From positions 15,089,154-15,153,153 of the forward strand of contig JACDQD010000002.1 in the NCBI GenBank assembly GCA_019843655.1: 64,000 nt of DNA, in the 5' to 3' direction. Shown here in pieces: positions 1 to 13,610 of this stretch. The notes beneath the pieces were generated by a model. It did no database searches. It worked only from the letters and a program-made list of their open reading frames with translations, and had not been told where the DNA came from. The DNA comes from Lethocerus indicus. Its lineage: Eukaryota > Arthropoda > Insecta > Hemiptera > Belostomatidae. Every line of letters begins with the position of its first letter. The stretch's first letter is position 1. The position numbers were made by a program, and so were the translations under genes.

Positions 1-125
1 ATTTTTGGGAAATAAAGTTACGTTTTATTATTTATTATTGTAACATTTACATTAACTTTGATGGTTAGCAGTTCAACTCCTTGTACAGTCGATATATATA
101 ATCGCATGTTCTATATATCTATATT

Positions 126-215
<90 letters not shown>

Positions 216-2337
216 CGTTTGGATCGGGACAGAAACCGAACTGAAGGGGCTGAACGGAAACAAGTTGGGGGCCCATAAATTATTGAATGGTTTTGGGGAA
301 GCCACTGGGAAGACAAAAGGGTTTCGATCATGCCAAGGCTTTACTCCTCGCTGCACCGGTCACGTCGTGTCTTGAATCGCCCTAAACTAAAGTTATCTTC
401 GGTAACGAATTTGTTTTCAATGTCTAAAAATGTTATTAAATCCGGATAAAATATTTGGTTAAATGAACGCACGAAGAATATCTCAGCTGTGTATACTTGG
501 TGCCGAAATTGAATGATGAAAATGTTCTCAGATAACATAATGAAATACTTTTACGTCCGTAGACGTGTTTTAGAGAAATAAATTTAAATTTTTGAAATAT
601 GGAATATACGCTTTAAATTATAACTAGAGTTCTCGGTTCATCATTATTATTTCATTTTTATAGCGGTAATAATTTACCAATCTCCGCGGACCTAACCACA
701 AATAACTTAAACTGAAATAAATAAGATAGCTAAAAGATTAATGAATTACTTTATCGTTAAGCAGGAGAATGGGTTTACCCTTAGAGTTGACAGTGGCTTA
801 GCCCAACGTCGGGGTTATAATTTAAATTGGAATTTCATTCACGCTTTACTGTCATTGAGTCGACTTATGGGGGGGAGGGTTGCCGGTTATTAGGACGGCG
901 AATCCTCCCCTATGAAGGGTGAGGATAGATATTCCCCAGCCTTGTTAACCTTGTCATCAGTCAAACGACCAACGTTTTTAACATCTTGCGAAACGTGCTT
1001 CACACCTCATTATGCCCATTCAAATTAAATACATCCATACACGCCAGGGCCCAGCTCACAAATTATTACGATAATTTATACACGTTTATAATAGCATAGA
1101 TATACAGTTTATAATAAGATAGAAGACCGAAATAACCCTGGAATTATATATTTGTCTGTATCACTGATGGTTATACAGGGACGGAGCAAGTTGGGTTAAC
1201 TATTTTATGAAATATATGGTTTAATGTAAGTTATTAAGAAAAATTCTTTTTTCGTTGATATTGAATGATGCTTTATTATTTATCATTTCTGTTATTTCAA
1301 ATTATTAATTTAAAAAACCGAAAACATTAGTAAAGTGCTGTGCTGAATTTACATATTTATGCACATAGTAAATTATTTAGTTCTTAACAAGTTGTTCTGT
1401 TTTTCGAAATTATTTTAATTTGAAATTAAAATTTGTAGTTAATAAAAGAAAAATTTAATTTTTAAAATGTTGGTTGTTTTAATTTTTTGACAATATTAAA
1501 TGTAAGTCTTCGTTAAAATACGGTTGATTATATATAAACCATAATTATACATTATAATATTTGATGTGTACCTAGATACAGATTCAATCCCTCTCGTGAA
1601 TTATGCAAGAAGTCCGGTACCGGTCTTCCAAGCCCTCGTAGACCACCAAACAGGTATATTAAATACACATTTATAGGATACGACTTTTGTTATTTTTTAT
1701 AGATATTAAAATTGTAATATATTAGTACGAGAGATCTATGAAAGTCATAAATATAACTGATCAGAGGTTATTAATAAATTTATATAATAGTCTAATGGTA
1801 AACAATATAAACAAAACTCAGTAACACAAAATTCCGCGAATAGTTACTTCTAATGATATACGAGTCTATTGAAATCAGGTGGGAAAATAATTAACGTAAT
1901 CACAAATACAGTAACAGAGTGAGTCAAACACTACTAGAAGCAGAGAAAAAAGGCATTTTAATCTGTGTTATTAATGTGCTTAACTCTTCGCTTTTAAAAA
2001 TAGAAGAAGCCAAACTATTTTCAGAGAAGGCCGGACTAAAACTTCTAATCGGGGCCTCAGTAGCACAAGTGTGGGTAATCATATGAACAAATAAGGAATA
2101 CTGAAAGTAGAATATATTTTCTGAATATTAGCGAAACTAATACTGAAATTTTATTTTGATGGAGTAATATTGAAAACAATTAAAAGAATAGTTCGAACGT
2201 GAAATTCATTATTGCGCCTAGTGATTGCAATCAATTGGCATAATTAAAGCCATGTTTGTCTTCGTTTTGAATTTATTCTTTCGTGTAATATAATTTAGTT
2301 AATACTACCAAAATTTATTTTAAAGTTTCACGGTCTT
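1..2337. other. Non-coding: AT-rich DNA with two GC-rich islands
   Basis: Islands are at about 211-380 (with GGGGGCCCATAAA and a CGCTGCACCGGTCACGTCG stretch) and 835-960 (G-run GGGGGGGAGGG and its partial complement CCTCCCCT, allowing a local hairpin). The remainder is AT-rich without a convincing exon. Confidence 0.5.
134..210. repeat. (AC)n(TA)n compound microsatellite
   Basis: About 15 AC units with one ACAT interruption, followed by about 20 TA units. Confidence 0.98.
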
Positions 2338-2697
2338 CGAGGGGTTGGAGTGCCGTAGATTTCGTGTGTTTCTGTCTCCTCTCGCCGGTTTGGTCTTTTG
2401 CTAGACCGGTTTCGGCTGCTCGCCATCTTCAGTAGCGGTGTCACTTTTGGCACTTATTGTGTCTCGTTATCGTGTTTTTTGGGGGATGTTCTTTGTCTAT
2501 ATATATACATATACCCACGACAAACAGACAACCACCACAGTACAAGTGACAGTGACAGTGCAGTGAGCATGCCCGAAAAACATCCAAACTGCCAAAAGTG
2601 ACTAACATCGCTACTGAAGATGGCGAGCAGCCGAAACCGGCCTAGCAAAAGACCGAACCGGCCGAGAGGAGACAGAAACACACGAAATCTACGGTAT
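2338..2697. mobile_element. Fold-back MITE, most complete copy
   Basis: Two arms of about 110 bp, 2338-2452 and 2585-2697, are reverse complements of one another. Outer end GTCTTCGAGGGGTTGGAGT and CCGTAGATTTCGTGTGTT, inner end GCTCGCCATCTTCAGTAGCG. The middle (about 130 bp) holds TATATA and CAGACAACCACCACAGTAC. No transposase is encoded; short open frames through the arms are by-products. Other copies lie at 18500-18720, 41628-41760, 48050-48232 and 56975-57761. Confidence 0.85.
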
Positions 2698-2703
2698 TAA
2701 ATT

Positions 2704-3673
2704 TTAACCGTTTTAGTGCCACACAGCGCGATCGCACTGTTCGCGTACTGTGGTGAACCGTCTCGCTCTTTTTGGTCACAATCGTCAATTCGCAACGCTC
2801 TCGATTCAGAATGTATCTCGTCGCAAGTCTGCCAGAGTTAGCTCTCGTAATTACAAATTTTCTTTCAAATAATCGTAAACAACCTGCATAATTAGCTGTC
2901 TCTAACACATTTTTTTTCATTTATTGTTGTAGTCACAACTACAATTTTTTTTATAGATTGTATCTAGTGACAGTGCTCTAACTTAACACTCTCACTGAAC
3001 TCTCGAAGGAGAAGCCACCCAATGATGGAGGGATCTCCCGCGCCTTGGTAGTAAGGAAATCGCGTGGTCATTTCCGCTTTAGGCGACGCACGGGATTTTC
3101 GGGAAGGTGAAGCGAGGAAAGTTGTCGTATTAAGGGATTGGAATGAAGGGATAGTTTGGAATGGAAGGATTTATACCGGGAAGCTGCTAATTCTCGAACG
3201 AATGGGACTTTTAGGTCATTGTGAATTATTCTGTTAGATACATATGGTGGGGCGTTGGTAATTTTTCGAAGGATTATCGATTGCAAGGATTGGAGTCGGC
3301 TCGGTGGATCCCCACAGTTCGATTCCGTAGGCCCAGATAGGTTTCAGTACCCAGTTGTAAATTAATAGTTTGTTCGAGAGTGATAGTTTTGATCTGTAGT
3401 CGAGGAGTCTTAGTAGTAATTTGTAGCGTCGTTTCGTTTCTGTGCGTTTCAGTCTTGTATGTGGGTTCCATGTCAGTCTTCTGTCTAAGAGTAGTCCCAC
3501 TTGATTTTCAATAGGAAGTTGGGATCGGTTCAGGAAAACGGTAGGACAAGTTGCTCTCTTTAACACATTAAGATGCAAAAGTGCATTTCTCAGATAAATG
3601 AAGGAAGCGCTATCGCGCTTCATGGCACAATCCGACACGGATTTTTATAAACCCCTGGCACTAAAACGGTTAA
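2704..3673. mobile_element. TTAA-flanked inverted-repeat element (piggyBac-like MITE) carrying a LINE fragment
   Basis: TTAA at 2704-2707 and at 3670-3673 flank a 962-bp segment whose ends are exact 14-bp inverted repeats (CCGTTTTAGTGCCA at 2708-2721 and its complement at 3656-3669). A TTAA target duplication with CC-starting termini is the hallmark of piggyBac-class elements. Near each end is a GCGCGAT motif (2728-2734, and 3613-3620 inverted). No transposase frame is present. The interior contains a Jockey-type reverse-transcriptase fragment on the minus strand. Confidence 0.75.
3068..3590 (-). pseudogene. Jockey-clade LINE reverse transcriptase, C-terminal fragment, frameshifted
   Basis: Reading the minus strand from about 3570, the frame gives LNRSQLPIENQVG, LLLDRRLTWNPH, then YRSKLSLSNKLLIYNWVLKP and IWAYGIELWGS. 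This is the C-terminal thumb region of Jockey-type reverse transcriptases (LGxxLDRRLTW ... KPIWxYGIQLWG). After a break near 3290 a second frame continues with APPYVSNRIIHNDLKVPFV and ends LPENPVRRLKRK, the usual Jockey C-terminus. The N-terminal endonuclease and catalytic palm motifs are absent. It is a dead fragment inside the TTAA element. Confidence 0.88.
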
Positions 3674-5790
3674 CATGGGAGTGGTAAACTGGTTGATTGT
3701 TCCCAATTGCCAAATGGCACCTCCGGCTTTCCTGGCATTCTTCTTTGAAAGGACTAAAGCTTAAGACAACTTGTTTTTACTTTAAGGTTGGTAAACTCCA
3801 ATTATTAGCGTCAGTTATTGGGGAACAATTTGGAAAATAGATGGCTATCGATTTGTACGGGTGGGGGTGCGTATAATGACGACGGCGGCCGCTAGGTTGG
3901 AGGGATGATGGGGAAGGGATGAGGGGTAGGGGGCTGTCAGAGAGGTGTCTTCATTGTTGAGTGAAGGGCTCGGTGATTAGCGCGGACGGACCGAGTTGGC
4001 GTTGGAGGCGGTGCTGGCCCGGTGAGGATGTCAGCCCACCGCATCTCATTACCGCCGGCTCCCCCGCTCACTCTCCCACTGTCTTTCTCCTCAACTCTCC
4101 CGTCCCGTCCATCCTAATTGTTAACCCGCTCCTTACTTCCCCGCCCGACGAATTAACCCGACCGTCGCCCCGTGTGACGCCAAATTAAAATCCGAACTGC
4201 CCACCCGTACGGATTTCAAACGGACGACAGGAGCGGCGCCGACGGCCGGCATATCCGGGCAGTAGCCAAACAAAATGGACTACTCCGACGAACAAAACCG
4301 CTAACAAAAAAAAAACAAAAAAGTACAGCTATGTATAGTTTGACTGCAAGGGCCGAAAAAATATTCCCGGCATCGGGACTACGCAAGCATAAACGGGTGA
4401 ATGCAACACGAGTGAAACAATAACGATTACTTTTCCAAAAAATAATTATCAGCCATGTTACTTGCGGGTGATGGTAACAGTCGTCTCAATCCGGCCAAAG
4501 AAACACAATTCATACTTCAGTCCCTGTTTAATCAGATATTTTCATAACTCAATGGATGGCGGTAACGGTTCCAGGGCCAGGATCGAGTGTGATTATTACT
4601 CATATTCATATTCTGGCTTCTCCGGTCTACATACTATTCAACGGAGGGCCGTAACTCTTTGATTCTGTAGGCAGAGGAGATTTAAATATATAAGGAAAAA
4701 TTTTCGATAGTAAACATTTTCGTCACGATTGTAATTAATATTTTATTTTAGAATATGTTTCAGTACAGTATATAAGTTTGAAAATCATTATCGCGAAATA
4801 GGCTTTATCAGAATACGCATTACTTCCATCGACTGGAACAATTTTCCTAACACGAATGAATGTTGCACCCGAAAAACATCATTTGTTCCTAAAATTGTAA
4901 TTGTTTCGAACAGCAAATTTAAAATTGAACATGTTAAAAATAAATGCTGAATTCGTTTTAATGTTAATTCTTAAATATAAATGTTGGAAATAAATATTTT
5001 TTTTAAACAGTAAAGTGTAGACCATTTGAATCGGCCGCGGTTTCGTCACCTCGGCATTTATTTCCATAAAGAATCTAGGCTATGTTTACGACAGCCCCGG
5101 CGCCATTATAAAACCGCCATTGTTCTAAACATGGCCACCTTCTATGATTTCATCAAGGCACAGCCAGTGATTAATCTGACGGACTGTAACTGAACACCGG
5201 AATGACTCAAGCATCCGCGCTCAGAACCAGTTTTAGTCCCGCAGTCTTTTTGAGCCAACAGATTTAACGAAGGGAGCATTAGGGTTTTCAAAGAAAAACA
5301 TTTGATTTCACAGATTGTCAGCTAAATTTAGTTATAGTTTTACTACTTCCATTAGGTTTACCCAATATCTGAGGATGACCTTGTCATCGAATCAAAAAAG
5401 AATTGAATCCATTGTGTTGTTATACACTTGCTATTAAGATTCCAAAATGCTCGGCCAGTCCTTCGTAATTATTTATATAAATCGTAATCAAACGGAAGAA
5501 AGTATAGACTAAATTATTAAGATAAATACCTTGGATAATTATCGGTAGGAAATAGCTTAAAAAATGTATAGTAAGTTATCGCCTGTAAGAAAATGCCGTT
5601 TCCTTCTTTTCTTATTCGAACTGTCGAACTGACTATGGTAGTGGTCATGGTAATGGCTCTTAAGAATGTGTCAACAACAAATACAAGCCACTAGGAAATA
5701 TTCGTGAACGATTGTCTTCTGTAATAAAATTTAATTGAAAGTAACAGTTTATTAAACTCTTGTTGTCAACTGTCGCATAAAACTATAAAT
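3674..5790. other. Non-coding: GC-rich islands near 3850-4290, 4450-4680 and 5085-5180
   Basis: The island at 3850-4290 is GC- and CpG-rich (GACGACGGCGGCCGC; CCCCGCCCGACG). The one at 5085-5180 carries repeated GCCAT (GCGCCATTATAAAACCGCCA). The linker 4690-5080 and the stretch 5190-5790 are AT-rich. No exon with splice sites and conserved reading frame found. Confidence 0.45.
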
Positions 5791-7600
5791 AGTCTATTTG
5801 AATAAAAGGACGGAAAGATCCGAACTCAGAATGCTATCTATGGAGATAATGCCAGCTGAGACACGATGCCCGTTCTTGGGAACGAGGTTCGCACGGAACA
5901 GTGTTTATTGTTGTGTCTACTCGCGGTCCTTCCGCTCCCTCTTTCCCTGTGTCACACACACACACACACACGCATGGTCGAGACCTCACAAACAAACAAA
6001 TGAAGCGGATACCAAAACTCGTTCTCCTTCCGTCGTACTCTACGGACCGTTTTCCACCAGAGGGTACCCCGGGATTAATCTTGCAGGACCTCAGTCTTGC
6101 AACTCAACAACCCACATCACATTAATTGCACGATAATGCGACAACAACAATTATGAACACATTAATTATGCTCCGCACACAGCACAATTGCACCCTATCA
6201 CGAAGTTCAAAGCAATATTTCCGACAGAAAGTCGAAAGGATACTAATATTTCATCGTCTGTGATCGCGATAATGATGTCTTCAATTAAATTAATTACGTC
6301 TAACGTCGGGGCTAACTTCGGGATTAAGACTCATGTTTTCCATAACTACAGGCAGCCCTGAACTAGGTATGAGTCGGACACTGAGTCCGAAACGTCCGAA
6401 GCAGTCCAAACCCAGAGAAGCTCCAGTGGGGAAGGGAATAAACCTTTCTACTATAACTCGCTCCAGATGTCTCTAAAAACAGGAAGAATCTCGGTGTTCA
6501 ACAACCAACGTTCGGCCCAACGTTCTTCCCACAGTATCGCGAACTCGCCCCAAGTAATCGAAAATATTTGTTTATTAGGATTGCTATTCAGAAAAATTAA
6601 TATATTAAAACTATAGCACTATGGTATTAAATTTACCTAAATGGTAGACCAAAATCACTCAAGGGTGATTGATAGAAATAGTGCCATTTTCTTAATATCG
6701 TATGTGACTCCATTGTTACGCGAATGTCTGTCTTTCACAAAGAAATCTGTTTGTTCCAAAATATTAAAAGGCCGGACCGAGGGAGACGAGGTCGTACTGG
6801 TCGGCGCTGGATAAGGGCCGACCCAGAAGGGTTGAGGCCTCTCGCTACGTGGTGTATCTTTCCAAACCATCAACACACCACTCTCGGCCCGGCTTTCATA
6901 CTCACATAATGGTTAAAAGGTGGCCCTACACGGGCGTACACAGGCGCACGGCTAGAGGAACAACCCCATTAATATCGACACCGAAATATTCTCATTCATG
7001 AATCTCAATCTAACAGAACATACTTGGACGGAAAACGCCGAAGAGTCTATCATATCTTGTCTTAGTGTGTCCATAGATATATACATATATTAGTGGCAGA
7101 AAATAATTAGTGGTACGGAGTGTACCGAAAAGCATTTAAGACCACACATGTGTCATTGCCAAACAGAAAAAACATTACTCTCAAAACTAATTTCAATGAA
7201 TTTGGTTACCGATTCGCCCAGCTGTTATTGTACTTCTTTCGATTGGCTGGGTTTTGGCCAACAGTACAAAAGTGTTCCCCGCGCTACTGCATAATTAATG
7301 ACAGCGTTCACGTTTGGTTTATAAAGGTAAAGTCACGTCGAGCCTGTGACATTTGTATATTTGAATGTACAATGGACCCATGTTATTTCCTAGTGCAATG
7401 AGTTGCATTGTAACGTACTACTACCGTGAACTGTGTAAAGCTGTATAAGCACTAGTTTCTTAATGGGTGGCCAAAGTTTATTGTAATTTAAGCATGTAAT
7501 TTTTAAATTCTTTCAGTCGGCTTTCAATTTAGGAACTTTTATTTACCAATTTATCTAAATATAGTACTGCATCATATATTATTTTATTTATGCTAACTAT
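5791..7600. other. Non-coding: islands at 5800-6120, 6350-6550 and 6765-6960
   Basis: The first island includes a (CA)n run (5953-5971). The third is rich in CCGA/TCGG words (GGCCGGACCGAGGGAGACGA, GGCGCTGG). The interval 6970-7600 is AT-rich and empty. Confidence 0.45.
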
Positions 7601-8844
7601 TATTTCACAAGGGCACTGGAGAAAGGTATTGCTATAAATGAGATCGAATGTGACCGGAAAAACCCGGTGTGTTTCTAATCGCTGAGAGATTACCACAGCG
7701 ATCGCCTATTGTATTCTCCATCTCATTCCCTGTTAGGTCCAAACCCCCAACCAACACTGTCATTCCATCTTCCTCCTTTCTTTGTCTCTCTATCTCGCTT
7801 CCTCTTCTACTGGCTCCCACTCTCCCAGGCACATTCTCTCTCCCCGCCTCGCTCTCTCGCTCTCACTCTATCTGCTTTGTCTCGGGGGCGGCGAGTAGAG
7901 AGAAGGGTTGGGCCAATGAGCGGTGGAGGCGGCAAACTCCACCCCTACCAACGCTATGGGCCGCCGCCGCCAGTAGAACGCAGGTCTCTATAACACTAAT
8001 AGGATCCGAATGATTTTAATTTGAATACTATTTATAATGAACGGATAATTTCTTTTGGACAATCTATCGCCATATATAGCCACCTACATGCCATTTATAC
8101 ATGTTATGAAATTCTTCCATCATATACTTCTTTTAAAATATATTTCGATATATACATTACTATTAGTTAAAAATGTACATTGATATTAATAATGTAGCAT
8201 GCGATGGTACAAGATTCAAGAGAAAAGATATACCTCTAATACATATTAGATTTACCATAAAAATGAGGAAAAGTTTTATTTTCCAATAATCCATAACTTT
8301 CAATAACTTTTGGTAATGAATATATTTACAATCATGTAACTCAACTTTTTAAACGTTATCCTCGTATATATAAAATATTTTATGTAGATGATAGATGTCG
8401 CTATCACGGACATTTAATTAATAATATATCATTAACTTAACAATAATAATTAGCACATTATTAGTGACTCAAATAAAATTTCGTCAATTAATCGTTTTAC
8501 AAATAAGTACGTTAGTTATTTATTTTTAATTATTGTACAATAAATCATAATATTTTCACTTAAATTCGGAATTGAAATCATTACTGTTATATTAACACAT
8601 ATAACGGTTTCTACTCAAATACATAAATCGGCGTTTCGGTTTCAGTGCGGTAAAGTTTATTTCTATCGGTCCAAGGAGCCGAAGGGATGTTGACCAGGGA
8701 GGCAATTGAATAGCTCCTGCAGGAACAGATTTATCTGTCCGACAATTAATTGTGCCTGTTTGTCCGGCCAGAATATCTGTAAGGGGGCCCACCCTGGAAT
8801 GATTCGGGTTGGGGGTTGGAGAGAGATTTATACCGGCCTAAAAG

Positions 8845-8881
<37 letters not shown>

Positions 8882-9160
8882 GGTGAACAGGGGAGAGGGT
8901 AAGAGTGAGAGAGATAGAGAGTGAACGAGAGCGAGGAGGAGGGAGAGAGCGATTCTGGGGCCGGAGAGAAAGGACACGAGCTTCCACGAATAAGGGACCG
9001 ATATACATCGAACGCAGTTTTGCGACCCCACCGGGGAAACCATTTACATAATTCCGCGCCATTGGAAACATTCCAGCAGTCGGTAGACGTCGCAAAAGAA
9101 GTCCATTAGTTGTATCGACGCGACTAACTCGATCGGACTTTTTCTTTAACATTTAAAAAG
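7601..9160. other. Non-coding: pyrimidine-rich island 7660-8010 and GA-tract island 8640-9130
   Basis: The 7660-8010 island is a CT-rich tract of about 130 bases followed by CGGTGGAGGCGGC and GGGCCGCCGCCGCC. The second island has GGGGGCCCACCC, a (GA)n run at 8848-8877 and a further 80 bases of imperfect GA. Open frames through these tracts are low-complexity by-products. Confidence 0.5.
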
Positions 9161-11440
9161 CTTTCAATCACTTAGATGTTTATTATACCTCTTTGTGGTT
9201 TCAGACACTTTATAATCTTCCTCAATCAATTTTTTTGGTTTGGGCAACATCTTCGAAAGTGTCGCTTATGAAATTCTAGGATATTGTCTATCCTTTTCAA
9301 CAAGATTCTGATCTATAAATTATACGGCCAGTAAAATGCGTTGTTTCTTTTCAATAACGGTTGAGGACATTTTTTGTGATCAATTCAATAGTCAGTCCAA
9401 TGCGTATCATCACAATACCATTATGATTCAACCGATAAAAATATACCAGCGAATGAGTGTTGCGTGGTATTCTTCCGTTAGTCACAAGGCCGGGTGATTC
9501 ATTCCTCAAAATGATAACTTAAACGTTAAACGTGGTATTTAAAATATGGCCGGAACGTCTATTTAATTTGGTATTCAATTTTTTACAGGAAGCATTCTGC
9601 AGCGGATGGTTGGTGTTTACGGTTTAATTAGATTTATCATTAGACCCTCCCCTTTGCATTGTTTTTCCCTATGCTAGGCCTCTCCATATTCAAATTTCTA
9701 TATGGTTTTCATTCGTTAACAAATAGTAATGGTAGAGTACCTCATTAACCTTAAATATGTCACTGTATTTCCTAAGGAATATTAGTAATTGTTGCTTAAT
9801 GTAGCAATTGGTCCAGTGTAGGGCAGAACATTCTAAAAAGAGATAAAATGAAACGTGTGATGAGAATGTGAACCGTCGCAGAATTATAATACCATAATCT
9901 AATTTTGAGAGTAGTATTACAAATATCTTAAACTGGTTCTTAATAAGTAAACTATACTTTTCAAGATTGGCAGTAATAAAAGTAGCATTAATGTGGTTTA
10001 GTAAATAAGCGACCAATCCAGTGTTAGATTTCAATTATATAAACATTCTCTGTAGTTTTCTAAGAACATAAAATTTCAATTTCAATTACGTACGATCACA
10101 TCAATTAAAAGAAATACTGTAGGTTTGTTGTGTTTCTGTCTTAACAGGTATGTTAAACTAATTAAAAGAAAGTTCTAATTATTTTTCCACCAAAAAAAAA
10201 AAAACCACTTTTCCCTCGGAAACTGAATTTCGCAAGTGATAATATTCCAAATTCGCTGACCCCAGAACAATAGGAATAATACAATTAAGTTCACTCCTCC
10301 TTAAATTCAGTTTGCAGGTATCATAGACCACGATGAGAGACGAGAGACATTTCGAGTGGCGGATGCTTAAATCCTATTTCGAATTTCAATTCGGCTGCTA
10401 ATGGAGCGTGGGGTTTCGGGAAAGGCAAGGGTCGAAATCCCATAATCGGAAACGATTCAAACCACAAGCGGATCGAGATTACGGTCATACCGGCCGTGAC
10501 GAATTGGGGAATCCTGTATAAGGTGTCGTGGAAACGGGTAAAGCGACGCGCTTTTAATTGTATAAAAGAGGAGATGGGGGGGGGGGAGAGCGGGGATATG
10601 GCCGCGAAACGAACTTATCGAATGCAGAAGCTCACCGGGCAAAAAGAGCGGGCGATACGATTATGAAGTCGGAGGATAAAGCGGCGGCGGTCGGGGGTGG
10701 AAGCGAGGGAGAGATGAATAAAAAGAAAGAAGGGAGGGGATGATAAGATGGTGGGAGAAGGGGTGTAGGGGGTTGGAGGGGTAGGAGGGGGGGGGGGAGG
10801 TCTTGCCGCCCGAGAGGTGAGATGCGATTGCGGGAGCAGTGGCCGTGGCTGATATAATCAGGACGGGCGGCACCCACCACAGCTGACGTAATCACCGACC
10901 CTGCCGCCCAACCACCCTCCCATTAACCAACCACCGACCGAACACACTAAAAAATAAAAGAAATTGACAAGTTCCATAGCTGGTTTTTATTTTCACATCC
11001 CTCGAGTTCCGCTTTGAGGACTTCGCTATGGACAAATATAGGCGGGTACCAGCCTGTGGGTCTCAAAAGTAACATGAGGACTTTCATTTATATTTCGAAT
11101 CCCAGTGGGTCTCGAGAGGTATTATAAGGGAATAATATAATAACGTATGTGTAATTGTGCGAAAAGTGTCCTATTTGTATGTAGAGTAGAAACAATCGTG
11201 TATGCAACAGTTATACACATTATATTACACTTTTTAAAGAAAAAGGGAATTTGAAAGGCAAATTGCTGAACTGAGGAGGAGGGACTACTTAAAACTCTAC
11301 TAATCGTGGACAAATAATTCTCTGTAATTCTTCGGATTACAGAGCTCAGGACTAGAGCGCGTAAATCTGATCTAGTATCGGTGAAGCTAATAAATTGACT
11401 ACTATTTATAAATTGACGCGACAAGGCGACCGGCTGTTTA
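9161..11440. other. Non-coding: island 10310-10960 with two G11 runs
   Basis: The island contains eleven consecutive G at 10576-10586 and again at 10787-10797, within purine-rich DNA (GGAGAG, GGGAGGGG). Its end is CCAACCACCCTCCC...CCAACCACCGACCG. An A13 run lies at about 10192-10204. The rest is AT-rich. Confidence 0.45.
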
Positions 11441-13610
11441 TTTCATACTCAATACTTATTGCATCCGAAATATGTCTCGGGAGGTCGGTGACCAGCAAGC
11501 CACTGGACCACATTCCCTCGAATTAGACACGTCCACCCGAACGTTTCTCATAAACAACAGAAGCCCTTTCACTGAGCCACCGGCTTTACGAGGACCGGAC
11601 TCGACCGTTTACAAGGGTCGACGGACCTCTGAATATTTACACGAGGCTCCTCGGTCGCCCGTTATTTCTTTATTTGTAATCGTTGAAACGTAAATTAGTC
11701 GCTCGGAACATGGACCGCGCTTCCGCCGTCATGATAACTCTTGGACTAAGCTGTCGTAATACTGTGGACTTTGGTGTTATAATATGGAACTTTCCTGGTG
11801 CCTGCGTTTTATAGAATTAATCGATAAGAATATATAGCGATGACGTTCTTGCAATACTTTAAAGCCACGAAAGGCATTATTTCAGATCGTAACAATTTCG
11901 GCACCTACTTTAACAACGCAATGGCAATTCGAACGAGAGGTTCATCCGCAACCGACATGCATCTCGCTAGTTTAGTGACAGAATGCTACTGGCGATTGGG
12001 AGAAACGGATAGAGGTCTAGAACCGATTCTAGACCAAATAAAAACAAAATGGACTACTTAACACGGTATAAATAAGGCGGAGAATTGAGTTGGTCTGCCT
12101 GAGGTCTTTGACTTTTGATCGGAGAGCTAACCTGCTGACTGTTTAGTTTCCCACCCTACCTTTACTGCATATCCGACGTAATTTGCTCCCTATGAAACGG
12201 AATTCTATGACACCATTCTTCAACTATTTACACATGTGACAAATCCAAAACGCGATACACTATTTGCCCCAACCTGCTGTATTTAATTTGGAATTCTTCG
12301 TTCCGTCATAATTTAATTTAAAACGACGGAGCGTGAGATCAGGAAAATTCGATCTATCGCATTGAAGCCACGTTTCTCTAACCGCTGGGAATTAAAATTA
12401 GGGTTAACGTATGTAAATAAAGAGTATTGCTAGTACTCCCATCATCGTCAACCGTCCTCAAGTAGCTCGCATATATTATTATAAACTTAACTCTGCTATA
12501 TAATCGAGAGGGGTCAGAAAATCGCATGAGCTATAGTTATTAATATATTGAGTAGTTAGAAATCCTACGATTCGCGTAGGGAAATTTTTAATAGCTTTTT
12601 ACCTGTCGCATTATTCTTTTAAATAAAAAAGCCCTTCATAAATTGTATGAATGGTTCAGAATTCTTTTCTGTTACTGAATGACGACTCAGTAATGACCCG
12701 TAAAGAGATGTAAATTTCCGTTCGGGTAGTTTTCTACGCGGTCAAACGGTATCGCTTTCTTTCAACTGGACGTCAGATAAAGTTTATCGGCCTAGACACG
12801 AGGACGAGTTACGAAATGCCGGCGGAAGGCCCAGACCGCGTGGACAGAGCCGCAGTTATGAATTACATTGTAATTGATCTAATCTAACAAATATTGTAAC
12901 ACATAGTTGCACGGGGTCGTCGCGGGTGCGAGGCATTTTTATTGGCAGGAGCCGGGTGTCGGGCGGAGGTTATCTCCCGGTTGGCTGGGCTTATCGTCGC
13001 TGCGAATTGCCTGAGTGAGTACCCCATAAATAAACCCATAATATGGGATCGCCTATCGCCAACCGCCCGCCGATCCGATTGCTTCTAGCTCATTAACCCA
13101 ACCGTCGGTCATTCAATTAATTCACAATCACTATCCGATATTACGTGATCTCTGAATAGATTTTAAATAGAATTTTTATTTCCAAATTTCGTCTTTTTAT
13201 ATTTGAGTAACTTTTTCTCATTCCAATCAATTCTAAATACAAATAGTAGATTAAAGACAGGTTATAAATTCTTGTAATTACATTGCACAAAAAAATAGTA
13301 AAAGTATACCGATATTTGATGATCACATTAAGATTTGTTTCCACGTGTGTTAACTACACTTCCTCCACTCTTGGCTCCTCTACCTGGTAAGATCCTGCAG
13401 TTTAAAACTAAGTAGATATCATATTAATATCGAATAAATATAGTAGATGTCAACCTATATTCTTCGTTTCTTGTATGAGTGCAATTTAATTTATTGCAAT
13501 CATTTTAACACAGAAATCTATCCTCCGTGACAATTTCCGAATAGTAGAAGTCGTTTTGCGAATAATAGGACTCAAACCGTACGACATTTCCTCTCCTTTA
13601 CTGGTATTCG
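11441..13610. other. Non-coding: islands 11460-11740 and 12670-13120
   Basis: The second island has CGCGGGTGCGAGGC, GGAGCCGGGTGTCGGGCGG and AACCGCCCGCCGATCCG with interspersed CCCATAAATAAACCCATAAT. The intervening 11745-12665 and the tail 13125-13610 are AT-rich with nothing recognised. Confidence 0.45.

Noticed and set aside
2613..2650. Hammerhead-ribozyme-like core (CTGAAGA...GAAA) in the MITE arms and at 26008-26039
   Set aside because: CUGANGA and GAAA are spaced as in a hammerhead, but the base after CUGANGA is an unpaired U where a G-C pair is needed, and no UH cleavage site follows the third stem. Judged not a canonical hammerhead.
9690..10034. 114-codon open frame, minus strand, Leu/Ile-rich
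   Set aside because: AT-rich chance frame; no domain, no upstream signal.
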